Part shown: in pieces, positions 27,214-35,723 of the stretch
How the letters are laid out: every line of letters starts with the position of its first letter
Position numbering within the stretch: the stretch's first letter is position 1
NCBI GenBank assembly: GCA_003214175.1
Contig: QCLZ01000001.1
Span: 186,001-250,000, forward strand
Direction of reading: 5' to 3'
Length of the DNA stretch: 64,000 nucleotides
DNA from: Prochlorococcus sp. AG-418-I20
Lineage (GTDB): Bacteria > Cyanobacteriota > Cyanobacteriia > PCC-6307 > Cyanobiaceae
Made by a program: the position numbers and the translations under genes
Notes under the pieces: model-generated
Told to the model about the DNA's origin: nothing
Seen by the model: only the letters and a program-made list of their open reading frames with translations
The model's database searches: none

Positions 27214-27810
27214 ATGCTAAAAAATCCTATCCCAAAAGTAACCAACAAAATGCAGTACAGAGCTATTGGCATTGTTAATGGTAAATTTATTCCCAAAGAA
27301 AATGGTCAAATCAATAGAGGATTTTTGACTGATAATAAAGGTGAAAAAATTGAAACAGTAGTATTAGGTAAAGCATTATCACTTTTAAAAAAACATTTAG
27401 ATTTAAAGAAAAATTATTACTGGATTGTTTATCCAAAGAATAAAAATACTCAAAGCTTGCATTTACAGGTTGCGGGTATATGGGATCCTTACCAACTTAA
27501 TGATCTGAATGAAACTTCGAAAATTAATTTCTCTAAATTATTAGAAGAATTAAATTTAAAAGATAATTATTTTTCAGTGAGAGGAGAATTAGTTTTTGTA
27601 AACACTCAGAAAAAAGAATTTGTTATTAAAATTTGTTGTGATTCAAAATTAAGAAATTTAAAAAACAAAAATTTTAAATTAGTTATAAAAGGTGAGCTTT
27701 CTCTTGAACTTCTCAATAATTTTGTAAGTTTAGATGTCAACAGAGATGGAAATTCTTTGGAATTAATCAATTACGAAGTTATTGATAAAAATCTATCTGA
27801 AAATAATTAA
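27214..27810 (+). CDS. Conserved cyanobacterial-type protein of unknown function (198 aa)
   Basis: The chain starts LKNPIPKVTNKMQYRAIGIV; the core appears to begin at Met13 (ATG 27250), so the true start could be there. Features are a beta-rich N-terminal part (YRAIGIVNGKFIPKENGQ), a WIVYPK and LHLQVAGIWDP segment, and a Lys-rich C-terminus. No membrane helix, signal or catalytic motif is visible. Similar proteins probably occur across picocyanobacteria, but I cannot name the family. It is 39 bases after the secreted protein and 52 before larC, on the same strand. Confidence 0.75.
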   Translation: MLKNPIPKVTNKMQYRAIGIVNGKFIPKENGQINRGFLTDNKGEKIETVVLGKALSLLKKHLDLKKNYYWIVYPKNKNTQSLHLQVAGIWDPYQLNDLNETSKINFSKLLEELNLKDNYFSVRGELVFVNTQKKEFVIKICCDSKLRNLKNKNFKLVIKGELSLELLNNFVSLDVNRDGNSLELINYEVIDKNLSENN

Positions 27811-27862
27811 AATGAAATATTGATCTTTATCGTAATTTTTATCAATTTAAAATATAAGATTT

Positions 27863-29089
27863 ATGGAAGATGTTTTAATTGAATGTTCTCCGGGCATCTC
27901 TGGAGATATGTTGTTAGGAGCTTTTTACGACTTAGGTGTACCTAAAAAAGTCATTGAAAAACCACTCATTGATCTTGGATTAAAGGATCTTTATCATCTA
28001 GAGTTTAAAGAATCGAAAAGTTGTTCAATCCGAGGTGTAAGGACGAAAGTTGCAAATATTGATTGCAGCTCTGTCAAAAGAACTTGGAGAAGCATTAAAG
28101 AACTTATTTCGAATGGTAACTTAGAAGATAAATTAAAGAAAATAATTTATGAAGTTTTTGAATCTTTAGCAATTGCAGAAGGAAAAGTTCATGGCATCAG
28201 ATCTGAGGATATTCATTTTCATGAAATTGGGGCTATCGATTCATTAGTAGATATAATAGGAGTATGTGCAGCAATAAATTATTTAAATCCTAAAAAGGTT
28301 TATTGTAATGAACCAATGTTGGGAAGAGGTTTTGTTCAAACAGAACATGGAAAATTATCTGTCCCACCTCCCGCTGTAATAGAGTTAATAAGAAAAAAAA
28401 ATATTAAGGTTTTATCACCCTTTGATTCAATAGAGGGAGAAATATCTACTCCAACAGGTATTGCTTTAATGTCTAATTTAGTTGATTATCTTCAGCCTCC
28501 TTCGAAATATTCTATTAATTCTTATGGAGTGGGTATTGGTAACCTAGAATTCCCCTTCCCAAATTTGGTTAGAGTTTATAAAATTACTGCATTTGAGGAT
28601 TCCTCTACTAATCAACAAATAAATCCAAAGTGTGAAGAGGTATCAGTTCAAGAAGCCTGGATTGATGACCAAACACCCGAAGATATTGCTAATTTTGTAG
28701 AGAAACTGAGAATTGAGGGAGCTTATGATGTTTCTTACCAAGCTATCAATATGAAAAAAAATAGAATTGGATTTTCTATTCAAGTAATCTTGCCAACATA
28801 TAAGAAAAAGTATTTTAGGCGATTATGGTTTGATTATTCCAATACAATTGGGGTTCGAGAAAGAACTCAATCTAGATGGGTATTACTGAGGAGAAGAGGA
28901 GAATGTTCAACTGCTTTTGGAAATATAAAAGTTAAACAGACTATGAGACCAGATGGATCAATTATGATGAAACCAGAAAATGATGAGGTTTTGAGATTAA
29001 AACTAGATCATAAAAAATCAACTGCCGAAATAAGAAAAATAATAAAAGATTCAAGTAATAGATTTAAAGCATTTGAAAACTGGAAATGA
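27863..29089 (+). CDS. larC: Nickel pincer cofactor biosynthesis protein LarC
   Basis: LarC (DUF111) inserts nickel into the pyridinium-dithiocarboxylic mononucleotide to finish the nickel-pincer nucleotide used by lactate racemase and relatives. The N-terminal CSPGISGDMLLGA (8-20), HFHEIGAIDSLVDIIG (118-133) and STPTGIALM are conserved, and the C-terminal half (VSVQEAWIDDQTPEDIANFV) is the second LarC domain. It is a single uninterrupted 408-codon frame, unlike the split larC1/larC2 of Lactobacillus, which needs a programmed frameshift. No larB, larE or larA is in the window. The stop overlaps the next gene by four bases (ATGA). Confidence 0.9.
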   Translation: MEDVLIECSPGISGDMLLGAFYDLGVPKKVIEKPLIDLGLKDLYHLEFKESKSCSIRGVRTKVANIDCSSVKRTWRSIKELISNGNLEDKLKKIIYEVFESLAIAEGKVHGIRSEDIHFHEIGAIDSLVDIIGVCAAINYLNPKKVYCNEPMLGRGFVQTEHGKLSVPPPAVIELIRKKNIKVLSPFDSIEGEISTPTGIALMSNLVDYLQPPSKYSINSYGVGIGNLEFPFPNLVRVYKITAFEDSSTNQQINPKCEEVSVQEAWIDDQTPEDIANFVEKLRIEGAYDVSYQAINMKKNRIGFSIQVILPTYKKKYFRRLWFDYSNTIGVRERTQSRWVLLRRRGECSTAFGNIKVKQTMRPDGSIMMKPENDEVLRLKLDHKKSTAEIRKIIKDSSNRFKAFENWK

Positions 29090-30042
29090 GTTTAAAAATA
29101 AGTGGGCAAGGATATTTGAACATTTTTAGAAAAATTAATTTTGGATTTTTAAAGAGTATTTTCTTCGTTTCAAGCTTGCTATATTTTTTTGTATATTTTT
29201 TTTATAATATCGATCAAATTTCTTTTGATATCAATCTAGAAAAAAATGGTAAGGATCTTTTTTTATCATTTTTATTTTGTGTCTTTAGTATTTTTCTTAA
29301 TGCTTATGCATGGAAATATATAGTTAAATGGTTCGGTAAAGAATTTAAAAGAAATAATCTAGTTTCTTTTTATGTCTTAACTAATATTCTTAAATATGTT
29401 CCAGGAGGGTTTTGGCATTTTGTTGAAAGATTTAATTTTATAAAAAAAATAAGTAATCCTCATATTGCACTTTATTCGACACTTATAGAACCTTACTTTA
29501 TGTTGAGCGGATCTTTTTTGTTGGCATCTATTGGAGTAGTTTTTTCACCACTGTACTTTCTTTTAATTTTGCCTTTAATATTTTTAAACCGGAAATTAAT
29601 TTATCTTGTATTAAAAAGATTAGGAAATCTTAAGGGTAAAGTAGTTGATGTTTTGAGACTTGCAAATTCCAAAGATCACTTTGAAAAGAGAATAAATATA
29701 ATTTCTTTTTTCCCTACCACAGCTTTTTTACTTGAAATTGGATTTGTTTTTTCTAAATTTATTGGGTTTTATATTTGCTTAAATAGTTTTTATACAGACA
29801 ATACCCTAAATTTTATTTTTTTATTAGTAATCTTTTCTCTGTCATGGTCTTTAGGTTTAATAGTACCAGCAGCCCCAGGTGGAGTTGGCGTTTTTGAAGC
29901 CTGCTTCCTTTTCTTTGTGGGCAAAAATATACCGCAAAACACAATTATTATAAGTTTAATTTATTTTAGAGTTGTATCTACTTCGGCAGATTTGTTTTTA
30001 GGATTCCCTTTCCTAATAAGAAAACTTTTGAAAAAAAGTTAG
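29086..30042 (+). CDS. Flippase-like membrane protein (UPF0104 / LPG synthase transmembrane type)
   Basis: About eight hydrophobic helices span the 318 residues. The motifs KYVPGGFWHFVERF near 104-117 and LIVPAAPGGVGVFEA near 257-271 are typical of the UPF0104 or lysylphosphatidylglycerol-synthase membrane domain family. Those proteins move lipids or glycolipids between leaflets, and here the soluble synthase half is absent. It overlaps larC by four bases, which suggests translational coupling. Its stop overlaps that of the convergent permease gene by four bases. The actual substrate is unknown. Confidence 0.75.
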   Translation: MSLKISGQGYLNIFRKINFGFLKSIFFVSSLLYFFVYFFYNIDQISFDINLEKNGKDLFLSFLFCVFSIFLNAYAWKYIVKWFGKEFKRNNLVSFYVLTNILKYVPGGFWHFVERFNFIKKISNPHIALYSTLIEPYFMLSGSFLLASIGVVFSPLYFLLILPLIFLNRKLIYLVLKRLGNLKGKVVDVLRLANSKDHFEKRINIISFFPTTAFLLEIGFVFSKFIGFYICLNSFYTDNTLNFIFLLVIFSLSWSLGLIVPAAPGGVGVFEACFLFFVGKNIPQNTIIISLIYFRVVSTSADLFLGFPFLIRKLLKKS

Positions 30043-31427
30043 TTTTTTTTCTCTAAACTAGGTATTAAAGTGATTGATGCAATAAGACCTAAAGCCATAA
30101 TAAAAATTGCTGGTAATATTGCCTCTACCATTCTTTCATCACCAGCATATTGATATATTCTCACTGATAATGTATCAAAATCGAACGGTCTAAGAAGAAA
30201 AGTTATGGGTAATTCTTTTATAGTATCTACAAAAACTAAAAGTGAGCCGACAAATATTGGTCCTTGAAGTAAAGGTAGATGTATTCTTTTTATGGTTCCT
30301 ATCCAGTTTTCTCCAAGCCCAAGTGCCGCTTCATCAAGACTAGGAGAAATTCTTTCAAGACTTGAATCAATAGAACCTTTTGAAATAGTTAGAAATCGGA
30401 CAAGATAGCCCCAAATTAATAAGCAAATAGCAATAAAATTGAATTTCGAAGAAGAAATGCTTATTAAAGATAATGCTAATACTGTTCCTGGGATTGCGTA
30501 ACCTATTCCAGCAAGATTTGAAGTCAGTTTTAGTAATAAGCTTTTATTGGGCCGGTTAGCTAACGAAAGTACTAGAGAAAATATCATTGTTATCAATGCA
30601 GTAATAAAGCCAAGACTAATCGTTCTTAATGATAAGGTGATTAATTCTTCAGATAAGCCTATTTGAATTTGATCAATATTAAGTAGTACCCAAAAAAATG
30701 GAATTCCAAAAGAGAAAATTGGAGGAAATAATGAGAAGATAATTGCCAAAAAAGCTCTAAATTTATTTAATTTCCATCCTTGCGAATCTTGTGAAGCAGG
30801 ATTTTCACTCCATCGCTTTGATTTTCTTCTCGAGAATTTTTCAAAAATAATTAACGTGAAAATTATTAATAAGGCAATCAAAGATAATCCAATCGCACTC
30901 TTAGGGTTACCCTCAATTATCCAATTTTCAGCTATGCCTGTAGAAATACTTGGAATATTTAATAATTCAAATGTACCCAACTCATTCATGACCTCCATAC
31001 ACATCAAACTTATTCCAGTTATTAGTGCTGGCATCGCCATTGGGAGAGCGACTTTAAAGAAGCTCCTCCAAGGCCCAAAGCCTAATCCTCTACTGGCATT
31101 GATTTGATTAACCCCAAATTTATTAAAACTTTCGTTAGCAAGAATGTAAACATAAGGATAAGTAGAAATTGAAAGTATTAAAACCCCCCACCATAAACCA
31201 GTTATTTGATACCCAAAAATACTCCCTAAATCCTGTAAAACAGCCGTTATCAGATATGCTGGCGCAGCAAGTGGGATTAGCTGACAAATACGGAGAGCTC
31301 TCCTGAACTTGAAATCACAATTTGAAAGTAACCATCCATTCAAGGTCCCTAATCCCCCTCCAAAAAAACTTGTCATTGCCAAAAGTTTTAAAGTGCCTAG
31401 TACCTCTTCTCCTCCCGCAATTCCCAA
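30039..31427 (-). CDS. Iron(III)-type ABC transporter permease FutB-like, N-terminus uncertain
   Basis: The protein has two copies of the binding-protein-dependent permease domain (GLGFGPWRSFFKVALPMAMPA-like first EAA loop, and ALGLGENWIGTIKRIHLPLL second), as in FbpB, FutB and ThiP permeases. About 11 helices are visible. The family fits iron uptake; thiamine or other substrates are less likely but possible. From TTG 31427 it has 462 aa, but the open frame continues to 31613 with a good first membrane helix (SFIVAILVIIPIANFLL) and no usual start codon. So the true N-terminus lies upstream (about 510 aa in all); see the finding. No futA or futC neighbours are present here. Confidence 0.8.
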   Translation of the reverse strand: MGIAGGEEVLGTLKLLAMTSFFGGGLGTLNGWLLSNCDFKFRRALRICQLIPLAAPAYLITAVLQDLGSIFGYQITGLWWGVLILSISTYPYVYILANESFNKFGVNQINASRGLGFGPWRSFFKVALPMAMPALITGISLMCMEVMNELGTFELLNIPSISTGIAENWIIEGNPKSAIGLSLIALLIIFTLIIFEKFSRRKSKRWSENPASQDSQGWKLNKFRAFLAIIFSLFPPIFSFGIPFFWVLLNIDQIQIGLSEELITLSLRTISLGFITALITMIFSLVLSLANRPNKSLLLKLTSNLAGIGYAIPGTVLALSLISISSSKFNFIAICLLIWGYLVRFLTISKGSIDSSLERISPSLDEAALGLGENWIGTIKRIHLPLLQGPIFVGSLLVFVDTIKELPITFLLRPFDFDTLSVRIYQYAGDERMVEAILPAIFIMALGLIASITLIPSLEKKN

Positions 31428-31603
31428 TGAAAATTTTCCATCTAAAATATAATCAACTCCTTCAAGAAGAAAATTGGCAATGGGAATGATTACTAAAATT
31501 GCAACAATAAAAGAAGCGAGATAAAAAAGGGTTACTTCGTTTACTGCTTTTTTTAATCCTTTAATAAGTATTTTAAAAAATAAATCAAGCCTTATTATGT
31601 ACT

Positions 31604-32626
31604 CTAATTTGAATTAAATCTACATGATGAAAGTTGATTCTTAATAGTTTGATGATCTAAGTTTTTCCCAATTATTACTATCTTGTTTGATTTCTCCTTT
31701 GTCCAGTCTTCATCATCTAGAGAAAACCTTTTTCCAGATAGGTGAAAAATGTGTTTCCTATCACTTTCCATAAACCACAAGATTCCTTTTGCTCTGAATA
31801 CATTTTGTGATATTTGATTATCTAAGAAATATTGAAACTTCCTTAAGGAAAATGGTTCGTATGTTTGATAAGAAACTGATGTAAATCCTTCAATATTATC
31901 AAAATCGTGTGAATGAGAAGAGTGATCGTGTGAATGAGAAGAGTGATCGTGTGAATGAGAAGAGTGATCGTGTGAATTTTCTGCTACGTTTTTTATATCC
32001 TTCTTAAATTGAAAAGTATCTGTCTCAAATAGACCTACGCTCATTATTGTTTGTAATCCAACCTCGCTATTAGTTGATCTCAAGATTCTTGGTTCTTTTT
32101 TTATCTTATTTATAAACTGTTCTATTTTGTTTAATTGTTTTTCATTTACTAAATCACATTTGTTGAGAAGGAGAATATCTCCGTATAAAATTTGAGAATA
32201 GGCGACATTTGTATTATTGATTTCGAAATTAAAATTTTCTCCATCAATAACAGTGATGATCGAATCTAACCTTACTTTTTCTCTTAGATCACCAGCCGCA
32301 AAGGTCATAGCTACTGGTAATGGATCTGCTAGCCCAGTTGTCTCAACAATTAAATAATCTATTTTTTCAGATCTTTCTAAAACTTTTGATACTGTTTCTA
32401 ATAACTCGCCATTAATAGAGCAACATATACAGCCATTATTTAATTCGATCATATCTTCGGATGCTTCTATTATTAAGTCATTATCTATTCCGATCTCCCC
32501 AAATTCATTCACTAAAACAGCAGTTTTAATACCAACTTGATTTTTTAAAATATGATTTAGAAGTGTAGTTTTGCCAGAACCTAGAAATCCACTAATGATG
32601 GTTACTGGTAATAAATTTTGACCCAT
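31604..32626 (-). CDS. CobW/P47K family GTPase (metal chaperone type) with His-rich repeat
   Basis: This G3E GTPase has the P-loop GFLGSGKT at 13-20, the metal-binding GCICC at 65-69, NKCD at 155-158 and a CobW C-terminal domain. Family members hand zinc or cobalt to target enzymes. Between the two domains (about 219-240) is a repeat of His-Asp-His-Ser-Ser-His-Ser, giving 11 or so histidines, suited to binding Zn, Co or Ni. It has 340 aa and starts at ATG 32626. Its stop lies inside the coding-like frame upstream of the permease. B12 genes occur elsewhere in the window, but a zinc role is at least as likely. Confidence 0.88.
   Translation of the reverse strand: MGQNLLPVTIISGFLGSGKTTLLNHILKNQVGIKTAVLVNEFGEIGIDNDLIIEASEDMIELNNGCICCSINGELLETVSKVLERSEKIDYLIVETTGLADPLPVAMTFAAGDLREKVRLDSIITVIDGENFNFEINNTNVAYSQILYGDILLLNKCDLVNEKQLNKIEQFINKIKKEPRILRSTNSEVGLQTIMSVGLFETDTFQFKKDIKNVAENSHDHSSHSHDHSSHSHDHSSHSHDFDNIEGFTSVSYQTYEPFSLRKFQYFLDNQISQNVFRAKGILWFMESDRKHIFHLSGKRFSLDDEDWTKEKSNKIVIIGKNLDHQTIKNQLSSCRFNSN
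31904..31977. repeat. 21-bp tandem repeat, three identical copies plus a partial copy
   Basis: The unit is ATCGTGTGAATGAGAAGAGTG read on the plus strand (31904-31924), repeated exactly at 31925 and 31946, with an 11-base partial copy from 31967. It encodes the seven-residue histidine repeat of the CobW protein on the minus strand. The absence of even silent differences between copies points to recent expansion by replication slippage or gene conversion. Confidence 0.95.
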
Positions 32627-32667
32627 TTTTACGAATTTTTTTAATGAATAAATTTTAATTTGTAATT

Positions 32668-32958
32668 TTATTGATCAAAAATTTTATTAATTTCTGAAGC
32701 TAATGTTTGATCCAAGTTTGTAATACCTCCCAAATCATGAGTATTTAAAGTGATTATGACTTTTGAATAAACATTTTTCCAATTTGGATGATGGTTGTAT
32801 TTCTCGCAAATTAAAGCAACTTTTGTCATAAAAGAGAAGGCTTCAATAAAATTAGCGAAGCTAAATTCCCTTTGGATCTGTTTCGACCCAATTTCCCAGC
32901 CAGGTATTTTGACAACCAACTCTTTTAATTCTCCATCTTTTAAAAGGTAAGGTTCCAT
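32668..32958 (-). CDS. phhB: Pterin-4a-carbinolamine dehydratase (PCD/DCoH)
   Basis: PCD dehydrates 4a-hydroxytetrahydropterin. The His pair and following Pro in [13 protein letters not shown], and [10 protein letters not shown], are the active-site signature. The first 30 residues ([19 protein letters not shown]) match the family, which is a small alpha-beta protein. It has 96 aa. No aromatic amino acid hydroxylase is visible nearby, and in cyanobacteria PCD-like proteins may act with Moco or carboxysome functions, so the physiological role is open. It lies between cobW and yjbQ on the minus strand, 7 bases after yjbQ. Confidence 0.92.
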   Translation of the reverse strand: MEPYLLKDGELKELVVKIPGWEIGSKQIQREFSFANFIEAFSFMTKVALICEKYNHHPNWKNVYSKVIITLNTHDLGGITNLDQTLASEINKIFDQ

Positions 32959-32965
32959 AAAATAA

Positions 32966-33451
32966 TTAATTTGACTCTATAACATTATAAATATTTTGCT
33001 TTTTCTCACCAACAATATGCAAATTTAAAATTCGTTTTTTTTGATCAAATCGATGTTCCCATAAATAAACTGCTTGCCACGTCCCAAGTATAATTTTACT
33101 GTCTTGAAAACTCAAAGACAAACAAGTGTTGGTTAAGGATGTTTTAATGTGTGCGGGCATATCATCAGCTCCTTCTTGATAATGCTTATAGGAAATTTCC
33201 TCTCTATTTTTTGATAAAGTTAAGTAGGAATCATATGGAACTATGGATTCTAAATATTTTTTTAAGTCCCTAAGTACGTTGGGATCTGCGTTCTCATTAA
33301 TAGTTAAGCTGCAACTGGTATGAAGTGATGTTAAGTTTAGAATCCCTGAATGAAAATTATTTTTTTCAATAAATAAATTCAAATCACTTGTGATGTTTAT
33401 TAAACCTTGTCCATAAGTCAAAAATTCTAATTTTGAAAATATTTGTTCCAT
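32966..33451 (-). CDS. YjbQ / UPF0047 family protein
   Basis: The family hallmarks are [21 protein letters not shown]-like (shorter pieces: [11 protein letters not shown], and DPNVLRDL), HIKTSLTN, and [13 protein letters not shown] near the C-terminus. UPF0047 proteins form trimers; the E. coli YjbQ has weak thiamine-phosphate synthase activity, but the true role is unsettled. The longest frame uses TTG 33460, yet ATG 33451 gives [10 protein letters not shown] and 161 aa, so I prefer it. It precedes phhB and cobW on the same strand and is divergent from the carboxypeptidase gene. Confidence 0.9.
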   Translation of the reverse strand: MEQIFSKLEFLTYGQGLINITSDLNLFIEKNNFHSGILNLTSLHTSCSLTINENADPNVLRDLKKYLESIVPYDSYLTLSKNREEISYKHYQEGADDMPAHIKTSLTNTCLSLSFQDSKIILGTWQAVYLWEHRFDQKKRILNLHIVGEKKQNIYNVIESN

Positions 33452-33548
33452 AGGTTCCAAAACTTAATTAATCAATATTCTATTATGGATAAACATTGTG
33501 CGTTTTTCTGCAGTCATTAAAATTTTTATCTTAAGATATACCTAGTAA

Positions 33549-35066
33549 ATGTCTAACTCTTTGTCTGAAATTCAATGGAATAAGCTCGGTGCTTATCTTA
33601 AAGAAACTCAAATATTAGGTTCAATTCAAAATACTCTTTATTGGGATCAGAATACTGGGATGCCAAAAAAAGGGGCTTCTTGGAGGTCTGAACAACTTAC
33701 TTATATTGCAAAAGTATTACATAAAAGAAATTCTTCTGAAGAGTTTTCTAATTTAATACAATCTGCTGAATGTGAATTATTGGATGCAGAACTAAATTTT
33801 GATAATCAATTTTTAATCAAGGATAAAGAAAGAAATATTAAACTTTTATTAAAGGAATTCAATAGAGAAAAGAATTTAGATCCTAAATTAGTTGAGTCAT
33901 TAGCGAAGGCAAAATCTAAAGGGTATGAAAGCTGGCAAGAAGCTAAGAAAAAGTCAGATTTTAAAATTTTTCTGCCATTTTTTGAAGAATTAGTCAAATT
34001 GCGAATTGAAGAGGCAAAACAAATATCTAATCAATATTCACCATGGGAGACTCTAGCCCAACCCTTTGAGCCTGAATTGACTTTGAAATGGTTGAATAAA
34101 ATGTTTCAACCATTAAAAGAAACTATCCCCGACATGATCAGAGGAATTAACAATTTTAAAAAAAATCATTGGGATTTAAGTCCAGAATCTCAACAATATT
34201 TATGTTCTGAATTACTTGATGATTTTGGGAGAGATAAAGATCTCGTTATTGTTGGCAAATCTCCTCATCCTTTTTCAATTACATTGGGCCCTGATGATTA
34301 TAGGATTACTACAAGAATTATTGAAGGTGAACCATTATCAAGTTTCTTAGCAACTGCACATGAGTGGGGGCATTCAATTTATGAGCAGGGTCTGCCATCT
34401 CAAAGTCATCAATGGTTTGCTTGGCCTTTAGGTCAAGCAACATCTATGGGTATTCATGAAAGTCAATCTTTGTTTTGGGAAAATAGAATTGTCAAATCAA
34501 AATCTTTTTCAAAAAGATTTTTTAAAAAATTTGTTTCAGCTGGATGTTCATTAAATAATTATTTAGAACTTTGGAAATCTTTTAATCATTTGGAAGCAGG
34601 ATTAAATAGGGTTGAGGCAGATGAATTGACCTATGGTTTACACATTTTAATTAGAGCTGAACTTGAAATAGATTTAATTGAAGGAGGTTTACCAGCTAAG
34701 GATATCCCAGATGAATGGAATAAAAGATATGATCAATTCCTTGGAATAAAACCTTCTAATGATTCGGAAGGGTGCCTTCAAGATGTTCACTGGAGTGAAG
34801 GGGCTTTTGGGTACTTCCCTTCATATTTGTTAGGACATCTTATAAGTGCACAAATTTCTACTCAAATGGAAAAAGATATTGGACTCATTGAAAATTTAAT
34901 TGAAAATGGAGAATATCAGAAGATCATCTTTTGGTTGAAAAATAATGTACATAATTATGGTAGATCAGTTAATTCTATGGAGTTGGTGAAAAATGTTACT
35001 GGTCAAGAACTATCACCTCAATATTTTATAAATCACTTAAGGTCTAAAATAAATAATTTTTGCTGA
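33549..35066 (+). CDS. Carboxypeptidase Taq (peptidase family M32)
   Basis: M32 zinc carboxypeptidases remove C-terminal residues from peptides. The zinc site HEWGH is at 271-275, and the DQNTGMPK, HPFSITLGPDDYRITTR and GIHESQSLFWEN motifs are typical (the last has the third zinc ligand Glu). It has 505 aa, the usual length, and no signal peptide, so it should be cytosolic and work in protein turnover. The start is ATG 33549. The pyrophosphatase gene follows after about 60 bases on the same strand. Confidence 0.93.
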   Translation: MSNSLSEIQWNKLGAYLKETQILGSIQNTLYWDQNTGMPKKGASWRSEQLTYIAKVLHKRNSSEEFSNLIQSAECELLDAELNFDNQFLIKDKERNIKLLLKEFNREKNLDPKLVESLAKAKSKGYESWQEAKKKSDFKIFLPFFEELVKLRIEEAKQISNQYSPWETLAQPFEPELTLKWLNKMFQPLKETIPDMIRGINNFKKNHWDLSPESQQYLCSELLDDFGRDKDLVIVGKSPHPFSITLGPDDYRITTRIIEGEPLSSFLATAHEWGHSIYEQGLPSQSHQWFAWPLGQATSMGIHESQSLFWENRIVKSKSFSKRFFKKFVSAGCSLNNYLELWKSFNHLEAGLNRVEADELTYGLHILIRAELEIDLIEGGLPAKDIPDEWNKRYDQFLGIKPSNDSEGCLQDVHWSEGAFGYFPSYLLGHLISAQISTQMEKDIGLIENLIENGEYQKIIFWLKNNVHNYGRSVNSMELVKNVTGQELSPQYFINHLRSKINNFC

Positions 35067-35129
35067 AAAATTACTTTTAAATAATTTCGTTGAGTATGAG
35101 GATGTAAGATAAACAAAAATAATTTTTTG

Positions 35130-35717
35130 ATGGCAAATCTTAATCAACCTCCAAGTAGAGTTACACCAAATTTACTGCATATACTCAATGCTTTTACTGA
35201 TAGCTCTAATGAAATAGTTAATACTATCGTTGAATTGAATTCTAATACGATAAATAAATATGAATTAATTACAGAAACGGGTCACCTTAAACTTGATAGG
35301 GTGGGTTATTCTTCGCTCGCTTACCCCTTTGCTTATGGATGTATACCAAGGACATGGGATGAAGATGGCGATCCCCTTGACATAGAAATTGTCGGGGTTA
35401 CTGAGCCTTTGATACCTGGATCTATCGTAGAGGCAAGAATTATTGGGGTGATGAAATTTGATGATGGTGGAGAGGTGGACGATAAGGTCATAGCAGTTCT
35501 CGCGGATGACAAAAGAATGGATCACATCTCAAGTTTTGAAGACCTGGGAGATCATTGGCTAAAAGAAACAACGTATTATTGGGAACACTACAAAGATCTG
35601 AAAAAACCAGGAACATGTTCTGTAAATGGTTTTTTTGGTAAAGAAGAAGCTGTGAAAGTAATTAGAGATTGTGAAGAAAGATATAGTAAAGAAATTGATC
35701 CTAAATTAGTAAATTAA
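35130..35717 (+). CDS. ppa: Inorganic pyrophosphatase, family I (copy 1, complete active site)
   Basis: Family I pyrophosphatases split PPi to phosphate and drive biosynthetic reactions forward. The signature DGDPLD is intact at residues 79-84, and the later acidic motif FDDGGEVDDK and YYWEHYKDL (Tyr-Lys) are present. The N-terminal half includes NKYELITETGHLKLDRV with the Glu, Lys and Arg expected. It has 195 aa from ATG 35130 (the frame can also start at TTG 35127). It carries a longer N-terminal arm than the other copy (50458). hemC converges at the 3' end. Confidence 0.88.
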   Translation: MANLNQPPSRVTPNLLHILNAFTDSSNEIVNTIVELNSNTINKYELITETGHLKLDRVGYSSLAYPFAYGCIPRTWDEDGDPLDIEIVGVTEPLIPGSIVEARIIGVMKFDDGGEVDDKVIAVLADDKRMDHISSFEDLGDHWLKETTYYWEHYKDLKKPGTCSVNGFFGKEEAVKVIRDCEERYSKEIDPKLVN

Positions 35718-35723
35718 TTTGTT

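Noticed and set aside
31904-31977. CRISPR array
   Set aside because: The repeat units are directly adjacent without spacers and lie inside a coding frame.
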